NCBI GenBank assembly: GCA_041394145.1 | Contig: JAWKIW010000021.1 | Span: 26,329-90,328 of the forward strand | Length of the DNA: 64,000 nucleotides | Direction: 5' to 3' | Source of the DNA: JAWKIW01 sp041394145 | GTDB lineage: Bacteria > Actinomycetota > Acidimicrobiia > Acidimicrobiales > Acidimicrobilacustridaceae | Notes under the pieces: model-generated | What the model was told of the DNA's origin: nothing | What the model saw: the letters and a program-made list of their open reading frames with translations, nothing else | The model's database searches: none | Shown: piece by piece, positions 35,560 to 45,100 of the stretch | Layout: each line of letters starts with the position of its first letter | Position numbering within the stretch: the stretch's first letter is position 1 | Position numbers and translations under genes: made by a program

Positions 35560-35880
35560 ATGACCGATTCGACCCCGATCGACCTCGGACCCGAGCGGGT
35601 CGCAACGCTCGCCGCGAAGCTCGACGGCCTCGACGGGCTGACCGAGGCGGACCGCCTCGTGGCTGCGTTGGTGTTCGCCCTCGCCCGGGAGGCCCTGGAC
35701 GCAGCCGGTGCCGAGGTCGAGGGCTTCACGTACCTCCCGGGGACCTCGAGGGAGCCCAGCCAGGACCTCGTCGACCGCCTCCTCCACGCCGGCAAGTACG
35801 CACCCCTGTCGATGACCAGTCGCGACCTCGAGAGCATCGGGAACAAGAACTTCGTCTCAGGTGCGTGGAATCGGGCTTGA
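35560..35880 (+). CDS. Small protein of unknown function
   Basis: A soluble, acidic 106-residue protein starting MTDSTPIDLGPERVATLAAK, mostly helical, ending DLESIGNKNFVSGAWNRA. No domain is recognised. GGAGGGG at 35547-35553 supports ATG 35560. A TAGGCT -10 box at 35461-35466 would give a leader of about 85 nt. The frame is open further upstream, but the extension lacks a start with a ribosome binding site. The 251-base gap on its left holds only this promoter and the 5' end of the LLM gene. Confidence 0.65.
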   Translation: MTDSTPIDLGPERVATLAAKLDGLDGLTEADRLVAALVFALAREALDAAGAEVEGFTYLPGTSREPSQDLVDRLLHAGKYAPLSMTSRDLESIGNKNFVSGAWNRA

Positions 35881-36025
35881 TCGCCCAACCGGTGCGGTGG
35901 GCGCGGCTCTCGCTGTACGCCAGCGCGTCGGTCGGATCGCCACCCTCGACCATCGCCACACCACCGTCCTACGTCCCGACCACGGCGACGCCCTCACGCT
36001 CGTCCCCTGACACAGGAGCCTGCTC

Positions 36026-36844
36026 GTGCCCGACGACCTCCACGACTTCGAGCGCAGCTCGTTCACCCATGCCGGCAAGACCCGCGACGTCTACCGCAAG
36101 GGGGAGGGGCCGGCCGTCATCGTGATGGCCGAGATCCCGGGCATCACGCCGCGCGTCCTCGACTTCGCTCGGCGCGTGGTCGAGGTGGGGTGCTCGGTCA
36201 CGCTGCCGCACCTGTTCGGCGAGCCCGGCAAGGAGCCGACCCGTGGCACCCGGCCCGACGTGGCCTACACGCTGCGCTCGATCGCGCCGGCCTGCGTGTC
36301 GAAGGAGTTCGCCGCCTTCGCCACCGGACGCACCGAGCCGGTGAGCGAGTGGCTGCGAGCCCTGTCGAAGGCGGAGTGGGAGCGGTGCGGCGGGCCGGGG
36401 GTCGGCGCCGTCGGCATGTGCTTCACCGGTGGCTTCGCCCTCGGGATGATGGTCGACGAGCACGTCCTGGCGCCCGTGCTGTCGCAACCGTCGCTGCCGA
36501 TCGGGTTCACGCGCAAGGTCAAGGCCGATGTGCACCTGTCACCCGCCGACCTCGCCCGGGTGAAGGAGCGAGCCGACGCCGGGGTGTGCGTGCTCGGCCT
36601 GCGCTTCACCGGCGATGCCCTGGCTCCCGGGGAGCGCTTCGCCACGCTGCGGCGCGAGCTCGGCGACAGGTTCATCGGCGTGGAGATCGACTCCTCGCCG
36701 GGCAACCCGTGGGGGATCCGCAAGCTCGCCCACTCGGTGCTCACCGAGGACCTCGTCGACGAGCCGGGGCACCCCACCCACGACGCCCTGCAGCAGGTCC
36801 TGGAGTTCTTCCGCGAGCGCCTGGTCGACCCGGCCGGCGATTGA
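36026..36844 (+). CDS. Dienelactone hydrolase family protein
   Basis: Alpha/beta hydrolase of 272 residues. The nucleophile elbow GMCFTGGFALGMM carries a cysteine (C132), as in dienelactone hydrolases. PAVIVMAEIPGITPRVLDFA forms the first strands and oxyanion region. The late segment GVEIDSSPGNPWGIRKLAHS is placed where the catalytic histidine should lie, but it departs from the canonical DLH motif. GTG 36026 is the start. The 145 bases before it show no other gene. Substrate unknown. Confidence 0.83.
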   Translation: MPDDLHDFERSSFTHAGKTRDVYRKGEGPAVIVMAEIPGITPRVLDFARRVVEVGCSVTLPHLFGEPGKEPTRGTRPDVAYTLRSIAPACVSKEFAAFATGRTEPVSEWLRALSKAEWERCGGPGVGAVGMCFTGGFALGMMVDEHVLAPVLSQPSLPIGFTRKVKADVHLSPADLARVKERADAGVCVLGLRFTGDALAPGERFATLRRELGDRFIGVEIDSSPGNPWGIRKLAHSVLTEDLVDEPGHPTHDALQQVLEFFRERLVDPAGD

Positions 36845-36914
36845 GCTGCACGCCCGCCGCGTCCTCGATCCGCCGGACGGGGGTGTCGCAGGGCCTGGGT
36901 AGGGTGGGCAGGCC

Positions 36915-39900
36915 ATGACCGAGCAGCTCCCCTTCGCCCTCGGCGACGCCGCCGACGGCACCCCCGAGGCCGGCGCCGCCACCCCGGCCGCCACCCCTCG
37001 AGCCGCCGACGTCGCCCCACCGTCCGACGAGGGCTTCGACGCCGAGGCCCTTGCCACGGACGCCGAGGATTGGGCCGCCGACGACGCCCGAGCCGCTGGG
37101 CCGGCCCGGCCCGACCTGCTGGAGGGGCTCAACCCGGTCCAGCTCGAGGCGGTCACCCACGCCGAGGGCCCGCTGCTGGTGATCGCGGGCGCCGGCTCGG
37201 GCAAGACCCGGGTGCTCACCCACCGCATCGCCCACCTCATCCGCAACGAGGGCGTGTCCCCGTTCGAGATCCTCGCCATCACCTTCACCAACAAGGCCGC
37301 CGACGAGATGAAGTCGCGGGTCGCCAAGCTGGTCGGCCCGGTCGCCCAGAAGATGTGGGTGTCGACCTTCCACTCCGCCTGCGTGCGGATCCTGCGCCGC
37401 GACGGCGACAAGCTCGGCTATCCCTCGAGCTTCACCATCTACGACCAGGCCGACGCCCAGCGCCTCACGGGCTACGTCATCCGCGACCTGAACCTCGACC
37501 CCAAGCGGTTCCCGCCCCGCTCGGTGCACGCCACGATCTCGGCGGCCAAGAACGAGGGCATCGGTGTCGTCGACTACGCCGACCGGGCCAAGGTGATCTT
37601 CGAGCGCAAGATCGCCGAGGTCTACCGGGAGTACCAGGCCCGCCTGCTCAAGGCGGGGGCCATGGACTTCGACGACCTCCTCGGCAAGACGGTCGAGCTG
37701 CTCCAGCAGCACCCCGACGTCCTCGCCCACTACCGCCAGCGCTTCAAGCACGTCCTCGTCGACGAGTACCAGGACACCAACCGCGTCCAGAACGAGCTGG
37801 TCCTGCTCCTCGGCGGAGAGCACCACAACGTCTGCGTGGTGGGCGATGCAGACCAGTGCCTACTGCCCGGTACCGCCGTCGCAACCCCGCGCGGGCCGGT
37901 GCCGATCGAGACGGTGCACGTGGGTGACGACGTCTGCGGCACCGCGGGTGGAACCGAGTGCAGCTCCGGTCGCGTCACCTGGGTTCGCGAAGGGCGCTAC
38001 GCGGGTCGGATCGTGCGAGCCCGCGTCGGCGAGACCGAGCTTCGCGCCACGCCGCTGCACCTCGTCCCGACCCGCATCGAGGCAGAGCCGGACCGTTGGT
38101 TCGTCTACCTGATGTACCGGTCCGACCGAGGGTTCCGAATCGGGCAGACCAAGAGCGTCCGCTTCGATGGACGGGGTCGGCCGCAGCTGGGCTACCGCGT
38201 CCGGGCGATCCAGGAGCACGCCGACAAGCTGTGGATCCTCCGGGTCTGTGAATCGGCTGCGGATGCTTCGTACTACGAGGCCTGGTACGCAGCGCAGTAC
38301 GGGTTGCCGACGTCGTGCTTCCACGGTGTCGGTCGCCGACTTGCGATGGACGAGGAGCGCTTGCGGCGGCTCTATCTGGAGGTCGACACGATCAGCCGGG
38401 CGAAGGACCTGTTGTACGACGAGCTGCTCGACTCGGACTTTCCTCACCACCGGCCGCAGAACGGCAGGCTCCGTCAGACGATCAACCTCACCATGTGGAG
38501 CGGTGGGGGGGAGGGCCGCCGCTCGCATCGAGTTCAATGGTCTTCCAACCGACCAGATGTGGCGGACGCGCTGGCTCGCTCGGGTCTCGCGGTGCGTCGC
38601 GGCGCGCGCCCCGGGACGTACCGATTCGAGACCAGCCGAAGTGGCTTCCGTGACGCGCTCGCACTTGCTCGTAGCGCTGCCGAGGCGGGCGGGCTCGACA
38701 TCCGGCGTCGCATCCAGGTCGGCTCCGTCGTCTACGAGCTGATGCCGATCGCGAACCTTCGGCCGGGGATGCAGGTGCTCGTGGAACGCGATGGCGCGCT
38801 CACCGAGGAGTCCGTCCGGGGCATCGAGGTCGAGGAGTACGACGGCCCGGTGTTCGACCTCGAGGTGGACGGCACGCACACCTACGTCGCCGACGGGGTG
38901 CTCGTGCACAACTCGATCTACAGCTTCCGGGCGGCCGACATCCGCAACATCTTGGAGTTCGAGGAGGCGTTCCCCGACGCCACGGTGATCGTGCTCGAGC
39001 AGAACTACCGCTCGAGCCAGACCATCCTCGACGCGGCAAACGCCGTCATCGCCAACAACCTCGGGCGCAAGCCCAAGGAGCTGTGGACCGAGGCCGGTCA
39101 CGGCGAGGCCATCGTGCGCTACGAGGCCGACGACGAGATCGACGAGGCCCAGTTCGTCACCCGCCAGCTCGCCCACCTCCACGACAGCGGGCAGTGCCGG
39201 TGGGGCGACATGGCCGTCTTCTACCGGACCAACGCCCAGAGCCGGGTGGTGGAGGAGCAGCTCATGCGCTCGTCCATCCCCTACAAGGTCATCGGGGGCA
39301 CCCGCTTCTACGACCGCCGCGAGGTCAAGGACGCCCTCGCGTATCTGAAGGCGGTCGTGAACCCGGCCGACGAGGTGTCGATCAAGCGGGTGCTGAACGT
39401 ACCCAAGCGGGGGGTCGGCGACTCGTCGGTGGGACGGCTCGACACGTTCGCCGCGTCGCACGGCCTCACCTTCCTGCAGGCGCTGCGCCGAGCCGACGAC
39501 GCCGGCGTGTCGGGCAAGGCCCTCAAGGGCATCGAGAAGTTCCTGATCCTCATCGACGGCGTCGCCGACTACGTGCAGGACGGTCCCGGCCTCGTGCTGG
39601 AGGAGCTCCTCAAGCGCTCGGGCTACCTCGCCGAGCTGGAGGCCGAGCACTCCGTCGAGGCCGAGGGGCGGCTCGAGAACCTCGCCGAGCTGGTCGGTGC
39701 TGCCCAGGACTTCACCGCCGTCGACGAGTTCCTCGAGCAGGTCTCCCTCGTGGCCGACACCGACGACCTCGACGATGACGACTCGTCGGTCGTGCTGATG
39801 ACGCTGCACTCGGCCAAGGGCCTGGAGTACCCGACGGTGTTCCTCATCGGCCTCGAGGACGGCGTGTTCCCGCACCTGCGCTCGATCGGCGAGCCCGACC

Positions 39901-40430
39901 AGCTCGAGGAGGAGCGGCGTCTCGCGTACGTCGGCATCACCCGGGCGATGCGTCGGCTGTACCTGACCCACGCCTGGGCCCGGACGCTGTTCGGCGGCAC
40001 GCAGTACAACCCGCCCAGCCGCTTCCTCGACGAGATCCCCGAGGAGCTCGTGCAGCGGGTCGAGGGCAGCCGGCGAGGGTCGCGGCGATCGTCGTCGGGC
40101 GGCGGCGCTTCGGCGAGAGGTCTCGGTGACGGCGATCGTGGCCGGCGTCGCTCGTTCGGCTCGTACGACCCCGACGAGGCCGACCGGCCCAGCTACGTCG
40201 CCCACCGCGAGCGGGTGGTGGAGGCGGCGCTCAAGCCGACGCCGCCCCAACCCTCCCACGCCGACCGGCTGGGCCTGCGGGTGGGCGACGACGTCCGCCA
40301 CGGCACCTTCGGTGAGGGCGTCATCCTTCGCCTCGAGGGCGAGGGCGACAAGGCGGTCGCCACCGTCCGCTTCGCCGGAGGCATGCAGAAGCAGCTGCTG
40401 CTGTCCTGGGCCCCGCTCGAGAAGCTGTAG
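36915..40430 (+). CDS. pcrA: ATP-dependent DNA helicase PcrA/UvrD with an intein
   Basis: Superfamily 1 3'-5' helicase for repair and replication. The 1171-codon frame encodes an 819-residue helicase interrupted by a 352-residue intein (C315-N666). Helicase motifs are Walker A GAGSGKT (K97), motif II VDEYQDTN (D283, E284), motif III VVGDADQ|SIYSFRAADIRN split by the intein, motif IV EQNYRSSQTIL, motif V LMTLHSAKGLEYPTVF and motif VI LAYVGITRAMRRL. A tudor-like end (VGDDVRHGTFGEGVILRLEG) resembles other PcrA proteins. The first ~70 residues are acidic and variable. A TAGGGT box (36900-36905) ends 9 bases before ATG 36915. Confidence 0.96.
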   Translation: MTEQLPFALGDAADGTPEAGAATPAATPRAADVAPPSDEGFDAEALATDAEDWAADDARAAGPARPDLLEGLNPVQLEAVTHAEGPLLVIAGAGSGKTRVLTHRIAHLIRNEGVSPFEILAITFTNKAADEMKSRVAKLVGPVAQKMWVSTFHSACVRILRRDGDKLGYPSSFTIYDQADAQRLTGYVIRDLNLDPKRFPPRSVHATISAAKNEGIGVVDYADRAKVIFERKIAEVYREYQARLLKAGAMDFDDLLGKTVELLQQHPDVLAHYRQRFKHVLVDEYQDTNRVQNELVLLLGGEHHNVCVVGDADQCLLPGTAVATPRGPVPIETVHVGDDVCGTAGGTECSSGRVTWVREGRYAGRIVRARVGETELRATPLHLVPTRIEAEPDRWFVYLMYRSDRGFRIGQTKSVRFDGRGRPQLGYRVRAIQEHADKLWILRVCESAADASYYEAWYAAQYGLPTSCFHGVGRRLAMDEERLRRLYLEVDTISRAKDLLYDELLDSDFPHHRPQNGRLRQTINLTMWSGGGEGRRSHRVQWSSNRPDVADALARSGLAVRRGARPGTYRFETSRSGFRDALALARSAAEAGGLDIRRRIQVGSVVYELMPIANLRPGMQVLVERDGALTEESVRGIEVEEYDGPVFDLEVDGTHTYVADGVLVHNSIYSFRAADIRNILEFEEAFPDATVIVLEQNYRSSQTILDAANAVIANNLGRKPKELWTEAGHGEAIVRYEADDEIDEAQFVTRQLAHLHDSGQCRWGDMAVFYRTNAQSRVVEEQLMRSSIPYKVIGGTRFYDRREVKDALAYLKAVVNPADEVSIKRVLNVPKRGVGDSSVGRLDTFAASHGLTFLQALRRADDAGVSGKALKGIEKFLILIDGVADYVQDGPGLVLEELLKRSGYLAELEAEHSVEAEGRLENLAELVGAAQDFTAVDEFLEQVSLVADTDDLDDDDSSVVLMTLHSAKGLEYPTVFLIGLEDGVFPHLRSIGEPDQLEEERRLAYVGITRAMRRLYLTHAWARTLFGGTQYNPPSRFLDEIPEELVQRVEGSRRGSRRSSSGGGASARGLGDGDRGRRRSFGSYDPDEADRPSYVAHRERVVEAALKPTPPQPSHADRLGLRVGDDVRHGTFGEGVILRLEGEGDKAVATVRFAGGMQKQLLLSWAPLEKL
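37857..38912 (+). mobile_element. Intein in PcrA helicase motif III
   Basis: In-frame protein-splicing element, 352 residues from C315 to N666, followed by serine as first C-extein residue. Block A is CLLPGTAVATPRGPVPIETV. Block B has the TxxH pair T379 and H382 (ATPLHLVP). Blocks F and G read YDGPVFDLEVDGTHTYVADG and VLVHN, with the penultimate histidine and terminal asparagine present. The splicing residues are therefore complete. The middle lacks a LAGLIDADG motif. Instead WFVYLMYRSDRGFRIGQT (395-412) followed by YYEAWYAAQYGLP (E455) resembles a divergent GIY-YIG nuclease core. Codon use is less G/C-strict at third positions than in the flanking extein, consistent with transfer. Splicing makes the 819-residue helicase. 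Confidence 0.93.
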
Positions 40431-40559
40431 CGCTCGCCGACGGCGGAGCGACCGACGCCACGGCTCCCCGACCGGAGCCCCCATCCCCGACGGTCCGTCT
40501 GGCGGGCCGACGGCGGCTCTTGTAGACCGGTGCCTGATGGCCTGTCAGGAGGGCACGGG

Positions 40560-42053
40560 GTGAAGCCGATCACGCGTGTCGCGATGGTGCTGCGACGCGA
40601 CGACACGTTGGGGACCGTCTTGCACCGCCTGGCCGACGTGCACGGGTCGCGTCGCCTGGTGGAGGAGGCCGAGGGCGGGCTTCGCATCTCCTACCGCCAG
40701 GGAGCCAAGCGGGTGGCCCGGTGGGCGGGCGGGATCGCCGCCAAGGTCGACCTCGGCGACCGCGTCGTGATCCACACGCCCAACGGCTACGAGATGTTCC
40801 TGCTGTGCCTGGCGGCGGCCCGCGCCGGGGCGATCCCGGTGCCGGTGAACGAGCAGATGCGCCCCGACGAGATCGACCACGTCATGCGCGACTCCGGCGC
40901 GGCCCTCATCGTGCGCAGCCCGGTCGACGTCGACGGTCACGATCCGCTGCTCGAAGCCGAGCCGGCCTCACCCGACGACATCGCCGCGCTGTTCTACACG
41001 TCGGGCACCACCGGCAAGCCCAAGGGGGTCGAGCTCACCCACCGGGCGCTCGTCGGCCAGGCCCTCACCGGCGTCCTGTGGCCCGCCGAGCTGCGCCGCG
41101 ACGAAGCGGTCTTCGCGCTCCCGGTGGCCCACATCATGGGCTTTGCGGTGCTGATGATCCTCGCCTGCACCGGCGTGCCGGCCTTCGTCATCCCGCACTT
41201 CCGGCCCGACACCGTGCTCGACGCCATCGAGGACCGCCGCGCCTCGGTGTTCATCGGCGTCCCGGCCATGTACCGCATGATGCTCGAGGCGGGTGCCGAG
41301 GGTCGCGACCTCACGTGCGTGCGCCTGTGGGGTGCGGGGGCCGACGTGATGCCGCCCGAGCTGGCCCAGACCTTCAAGCGCTTCGGCGCCTCTGCGACCC
41401 TGCCGCTCGCCGGTCCGATCGGCGAGGCGCTGTTCGCCGAGGGCTACGGCATGGTCGAGTCCGGCGGCGGCGTCGCCGCCAAGATCTCACCGCCGATGCT
41501 CAACATCGGCCTCGGGGAGTCGGTCGGCATCCAGATCCCGGGCTACCACCTGAAGGTCGTCGACGACGACGGCGCCGAGGTCGGCACCGGCCAGGTCGGC
41601 GAGCTGTGGGTGCGCGGCCCCGGCGTGCTCAAGGGCTACTGGAACGCCCCCGACGTCACGGCCGACACCGTGACCGAGGACGGCTGGCTGCGCACCGGCG
41701 ACCTGGCCCGGCGCGGGCCCTTCGGCACGGTGCTGTTCGTCGGCCGGGCCAAGGACGTCATCAAGCACGGCGGCTACTCGGTCTACGCCAACGAGGTGCA
41801 GGCCACGCTCGAGGACCACCCCGACGTGCTCGAGGCGGCCGTGGTGGGCCTGCCCGACGACGTCGTGGGCGAGCTGCCCGTGGCGGCGGTGCGGTTGCGG
41901 GAGGGCGCCGTGCTGGACGAGGAGGCGCTCGTGGCCTTCGCCACCGAGCACCTCGCCGACTACAAGGTGCCGGTCCGGGTGGTGGCGGTGGACGAGCTGC
42001 CCCGCACCGGCACCAAGAAGGTCCAGAAGCGCCAGCTCCTCGACCTCTTCTGA
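40560..42053 (+). CDS. AMP-forming acyl-CoA synthetase / fatty-acid-CoA ligase
   Basis: ANL-family adenylating enzyme of 497 residues, joining a carboxylic acid to CoA through an acyl-AMP. The P-loop is FYTSGTTGKPKGVELTH. YGMVESGG is the A5 motif, GWLRTGDLARRG is A7 and GRAKDVIKHGGYSVYANEV is A8. The C-terminal lysine lies in LPRTGTKKVQKRQLL. GTG 40560 is preferred to an upstream GTG at 40530 because AGGAGGG (40547-40553) is 6 bases away. Acyl specificity is unclear. Confidence 0.92.
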   Translation: MKPITRVAMVLRRDDTLGTVLHRLADVHGSRRLVEEAEGGLRISYRQGAKRVARWAGGIAAKVDLGDRVVIHTPNGYEMFLLCLAAARAGAIPVPVNEQMRPDEIDHVMRDSGAALIVRSPVDVDGHDPLLEAEPASPDDIAALFYTSGTTGKPKGVELTHRALVGQALTGVLWPAELRRDEAVFALPVAHIMGFAVLMILACTGVPAFVIPHFRPDTVLDAIEDRRASVFIGVPAMYRMMLEAGAEGRDLTCVRLWGAGADVMPPELAQTFKRFGASATLPLAGPIGEALFAEGYGMVESGGGVAAKISPPMLNIGLGESVGIQIPGYHLKVVDDDGAEVGTGQVGELWVRGPGVLKGYWNAPDVTADTVTEDGWLRTGDLARRGPFGTVLFVGRAKDVIKHGGYSVYANEVQATLEDHPDVLEAAVVGLPDDVVGELPVAAVRLREGAVLDEEALVAFATEHLADYKVPVRVVAVDELPRTGTKKVQKRQLLDLF

Positions 42054-42164
42054 CCCGAGCTGCCGACACCCCCGCTCGAGCCCTCGGGGCCTGGTCGCCG
42101 CCCGGCCGGGCGACGTCGGCGATCGCGGTGCGCTTCTGGCCGACGCCCGGAGCCGAGCCACCCG

Positions 42165-45100
42165 TCAGCCGGGCACCGCGACGAGCGCCGCCTCCGTGTC
42201 GTCGACGATCACGCTGGGCCTCGTCGTGCCGGCACCGGTGCCGGCACGAGCGGTGCCGAGCCGCACCGGCGGTGGTTGGCCACCGGTCACCGCGTCGGTG
42301 CCCGACGGCAGCCGCCACGAGGAGGCGTCGGCGACCCCGGGAGGTGGCGACGGCGGCGCGGCCCCCGTCGCCGACAGGGCCCGGGCCAGGTCGACGGCGA
42401 CCAGGTACTGCTGGTCGATCACGGCCGGCGGGGTGTCGTAGCCCCTGGCCGTGGTGGGGGCGTACCCGGCGAGGACCACGTAGAGGGCGCCGACCCGGTC
42501 GTCGACGACGCCCTTGGCCACGCCGAGCGGCGGGTCACCGGGGGCGACGGTGTGCTGGCGCTCACCGTGCAGCTCGACGTCGCGGCCGGCCGTGAGCGAG
42601 GCTCCGTCCCAGTGGAAGGGTCGCACCCGCCCGTACTGGTAGGCGTAGAGCAGGGCGTGGTGGCGGGGCGAGTACTCGAGGGCGGCGAGGAAGCCTCCGG
42701 TCCGGTTCCCGGCGGTGTCGCGCAGGGTGAGGTCGGCCGTCGTCGTCGGCTGGGCCACCGCGACGGGCATCGTCGGGGCGAGCGGGTCGTAGGTCCACCC
42801 CGGCGGGGTGAGGTGGCTGCCGTCGCCGGCCTCGGCGAAGGCGGCGACGTACAGCGGCCAGGTGGTCGCCAGCGAGCCGCCGTGGTTCGCCACCCCGACG
42901 AACAACGTGCCGTCGTCGGCGTAGGCCGCGGTCATGAACGCCGGCAAGGTGCCGGCCTCGAGGGCCGGTGCGGTGAGGACCGGTGACACCGGGGTGAGCG
43001 TGCCGACGGCGGCGTCGTAGCGCAGCTCCTGGATGGGGGCGGGGTAGCCGCGCACGACCGATGTCGTGCAGGTGTCGTCCCACTCGAGGTACGGGGCGTC
43101 GTAGATCACGGTGAGGTGCTCGGCGTCGCCGACGGCCTTCGGCGAGGCCCGCACGTCCCGCGGCAGCAAGGGCACGTCGATGGTCGAGGTGGTCACGCAG
43201 GCGCCGCCGACCTTCTGGTGGATCGGCTGGGGCAGCGTGACCGGGGTGGCGGCCTGCAGCGTGCACTGGGCCACGGGCACCGCGCCGGGGGTGGGCCGGT
43301 GGCGCTGGCCGGCACCGCAGAACGCCCGCAACGTGCCGTCGCCGGCGAGCACGAGCAGCGACCCGTTCGGCGCGGCGGCCGAGTTGAAGTACTGCGCCAC
43401 GACGACGTGCTTCGACGCCGGCAGCACGTCGCACTCGACCATGCCGCGGCTGTCGCGGAACCCGGACTCGCCGAAGGCGTTCGTGGGCTGGTCGAGGAAC
43501 GCGTCGTACCAGGCCGGGAAGGCGACGTCGGCGTTCACCGCGTCGCCGCCGGCCGCGGCGGCGTGGAGGTCGTCTGGGGTGAGCGAGGCCAGCGCCGTGG
43601 CCGTGCCGGCCTCGGCCACGGCGGGCCCGCTGGTGTCGAGCACGGTGAGCGCGGGGTAGCTGCCATAGGCGCGGTCGTCGACGAAGCCGCCGGCCGCAGA
43701 TCCCGTGAGGCTGCCGGCGTCGAGCTGCACCGGTGCGACGTCCTGGCCGTGGAACGCCCCTCGGAACACCACGACGTAGCGGGCGGTCCCGGGCGGGGCC
43801 AGGCGGCCCTGCACGTCGATGTTCGCCGGACCGCCGACGGTCGGCACCGCCGCGAGGGCCGCGGCCACGGTGGCTGCGGGTGTGCCGAACGGGAGCGGTG
43901 GTGTCCACGACCCCCCGACGCCGAGCCGGAACGTGCCACCAGCGTCGACCGCGGGGTCAGCGCGCAGCTGCAGCAGCTGGTGCTCGTCGGCCTGCTGGGC
44001 GCGCTGCCACCGCTTGTAGGGCATGGCGGTGACGGCGAGCGCCCGTCCCGTGCCGGGGACCGCGCACACGTCGCTGACGTCGCCCCCGCCGACGTGCTGG
44101 GCGCCGAGCTCGATGGCGCGTGGGCCCAGGACGCCGCCAGGGTCGCGCCCAGTGGTGCGCGTCGGGATCGCGACGGTGGAGAACCCGGCGACCACGGGGT
44201 CGTAGGCGGCAACCGACATCGTGTCCTGGGTGGGCACCACCTGGTTGGCGACCTGGCTCATCGTGCCCATCAGGACTCGGCCGTCGTCCGCGAGCGCGGG
44301 GAAGAAGGCCGAGGTGCCCGCCGGCCACCGCCACGTGTCGAGGGGCACGAACCGCACCGGGTCGCCGGTCGCCGAGGGCTGGACGTCGGGGGGCAGGGTG
44401 CCCGGGGTTCGGAGCGCGCCCGTGCGGCCGACGAGCGCGCCGATGGGGGCGGGCTCGTACCAGCCGTGGAGGTCGGCGATGACGTGGAGGGTGCCGGTGT
44501 TGTTGTAGAGGGTGAGCGTGCCGTCGGGGGCGAGGGGGACGACGGTGGTGTTGGCGGTGACGCGGCCGGGGGCGGGGTTGAGGTTGGAGGTGGGGGTCGG
44601 GGCCGCCGGCCCAGGCGGTGAGGAAGGTGGCGGTGGTGGCGTCGACGGCGGTGAGGTTGACGGCGACGGCGGTGGCGGTGTCGGGGATGCCGGTGGGGGT
44701 TGGCCGGTGGTGGTGCGGGCGGTGTCGGTGACGGCGACGGTGGTGGTGGCGGCGGGGCCGAGGGGGCCGGGGGATCGGTGGCGGAGCGGCCGGTGCCGTC
44801 GCGGGTGTCGAGGATCCGGGCGGCGGTGACGGGGTGTAGCCGGCGCCGGCGGTGGTGCCGCCGGTGTCGTACCAGCCGTGCAGGTCGGCGATGACGTGGA
44901 GGGTGCCGGTGTTGTTGTAGAGGGTGAGCGTGCCGTCGGGGGCGAGGGGGACGACGGTGGTGTTGGCGGTGACGCGGCCGGGGGCGGGGTTGAGGTTGGA
45001 GGTGGGGGTCGGGGCCGCCGGCCCAGGCGGTGAGGAAGGTGGCGGTGGTGGCGTCGACGGCGGTGAGGTTGACGGCGACGGCGGTGGCGGTGTCGGGGAT

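Noticed and set aside
35865..36125. 86-codon plus-strand frame overlapping the start of the dienelactone-hydrolase gene
   Set aside because: Ser/Thr/Pro/Ala-rich out-of-frame translation of the real gene, with no ribosome binding site.
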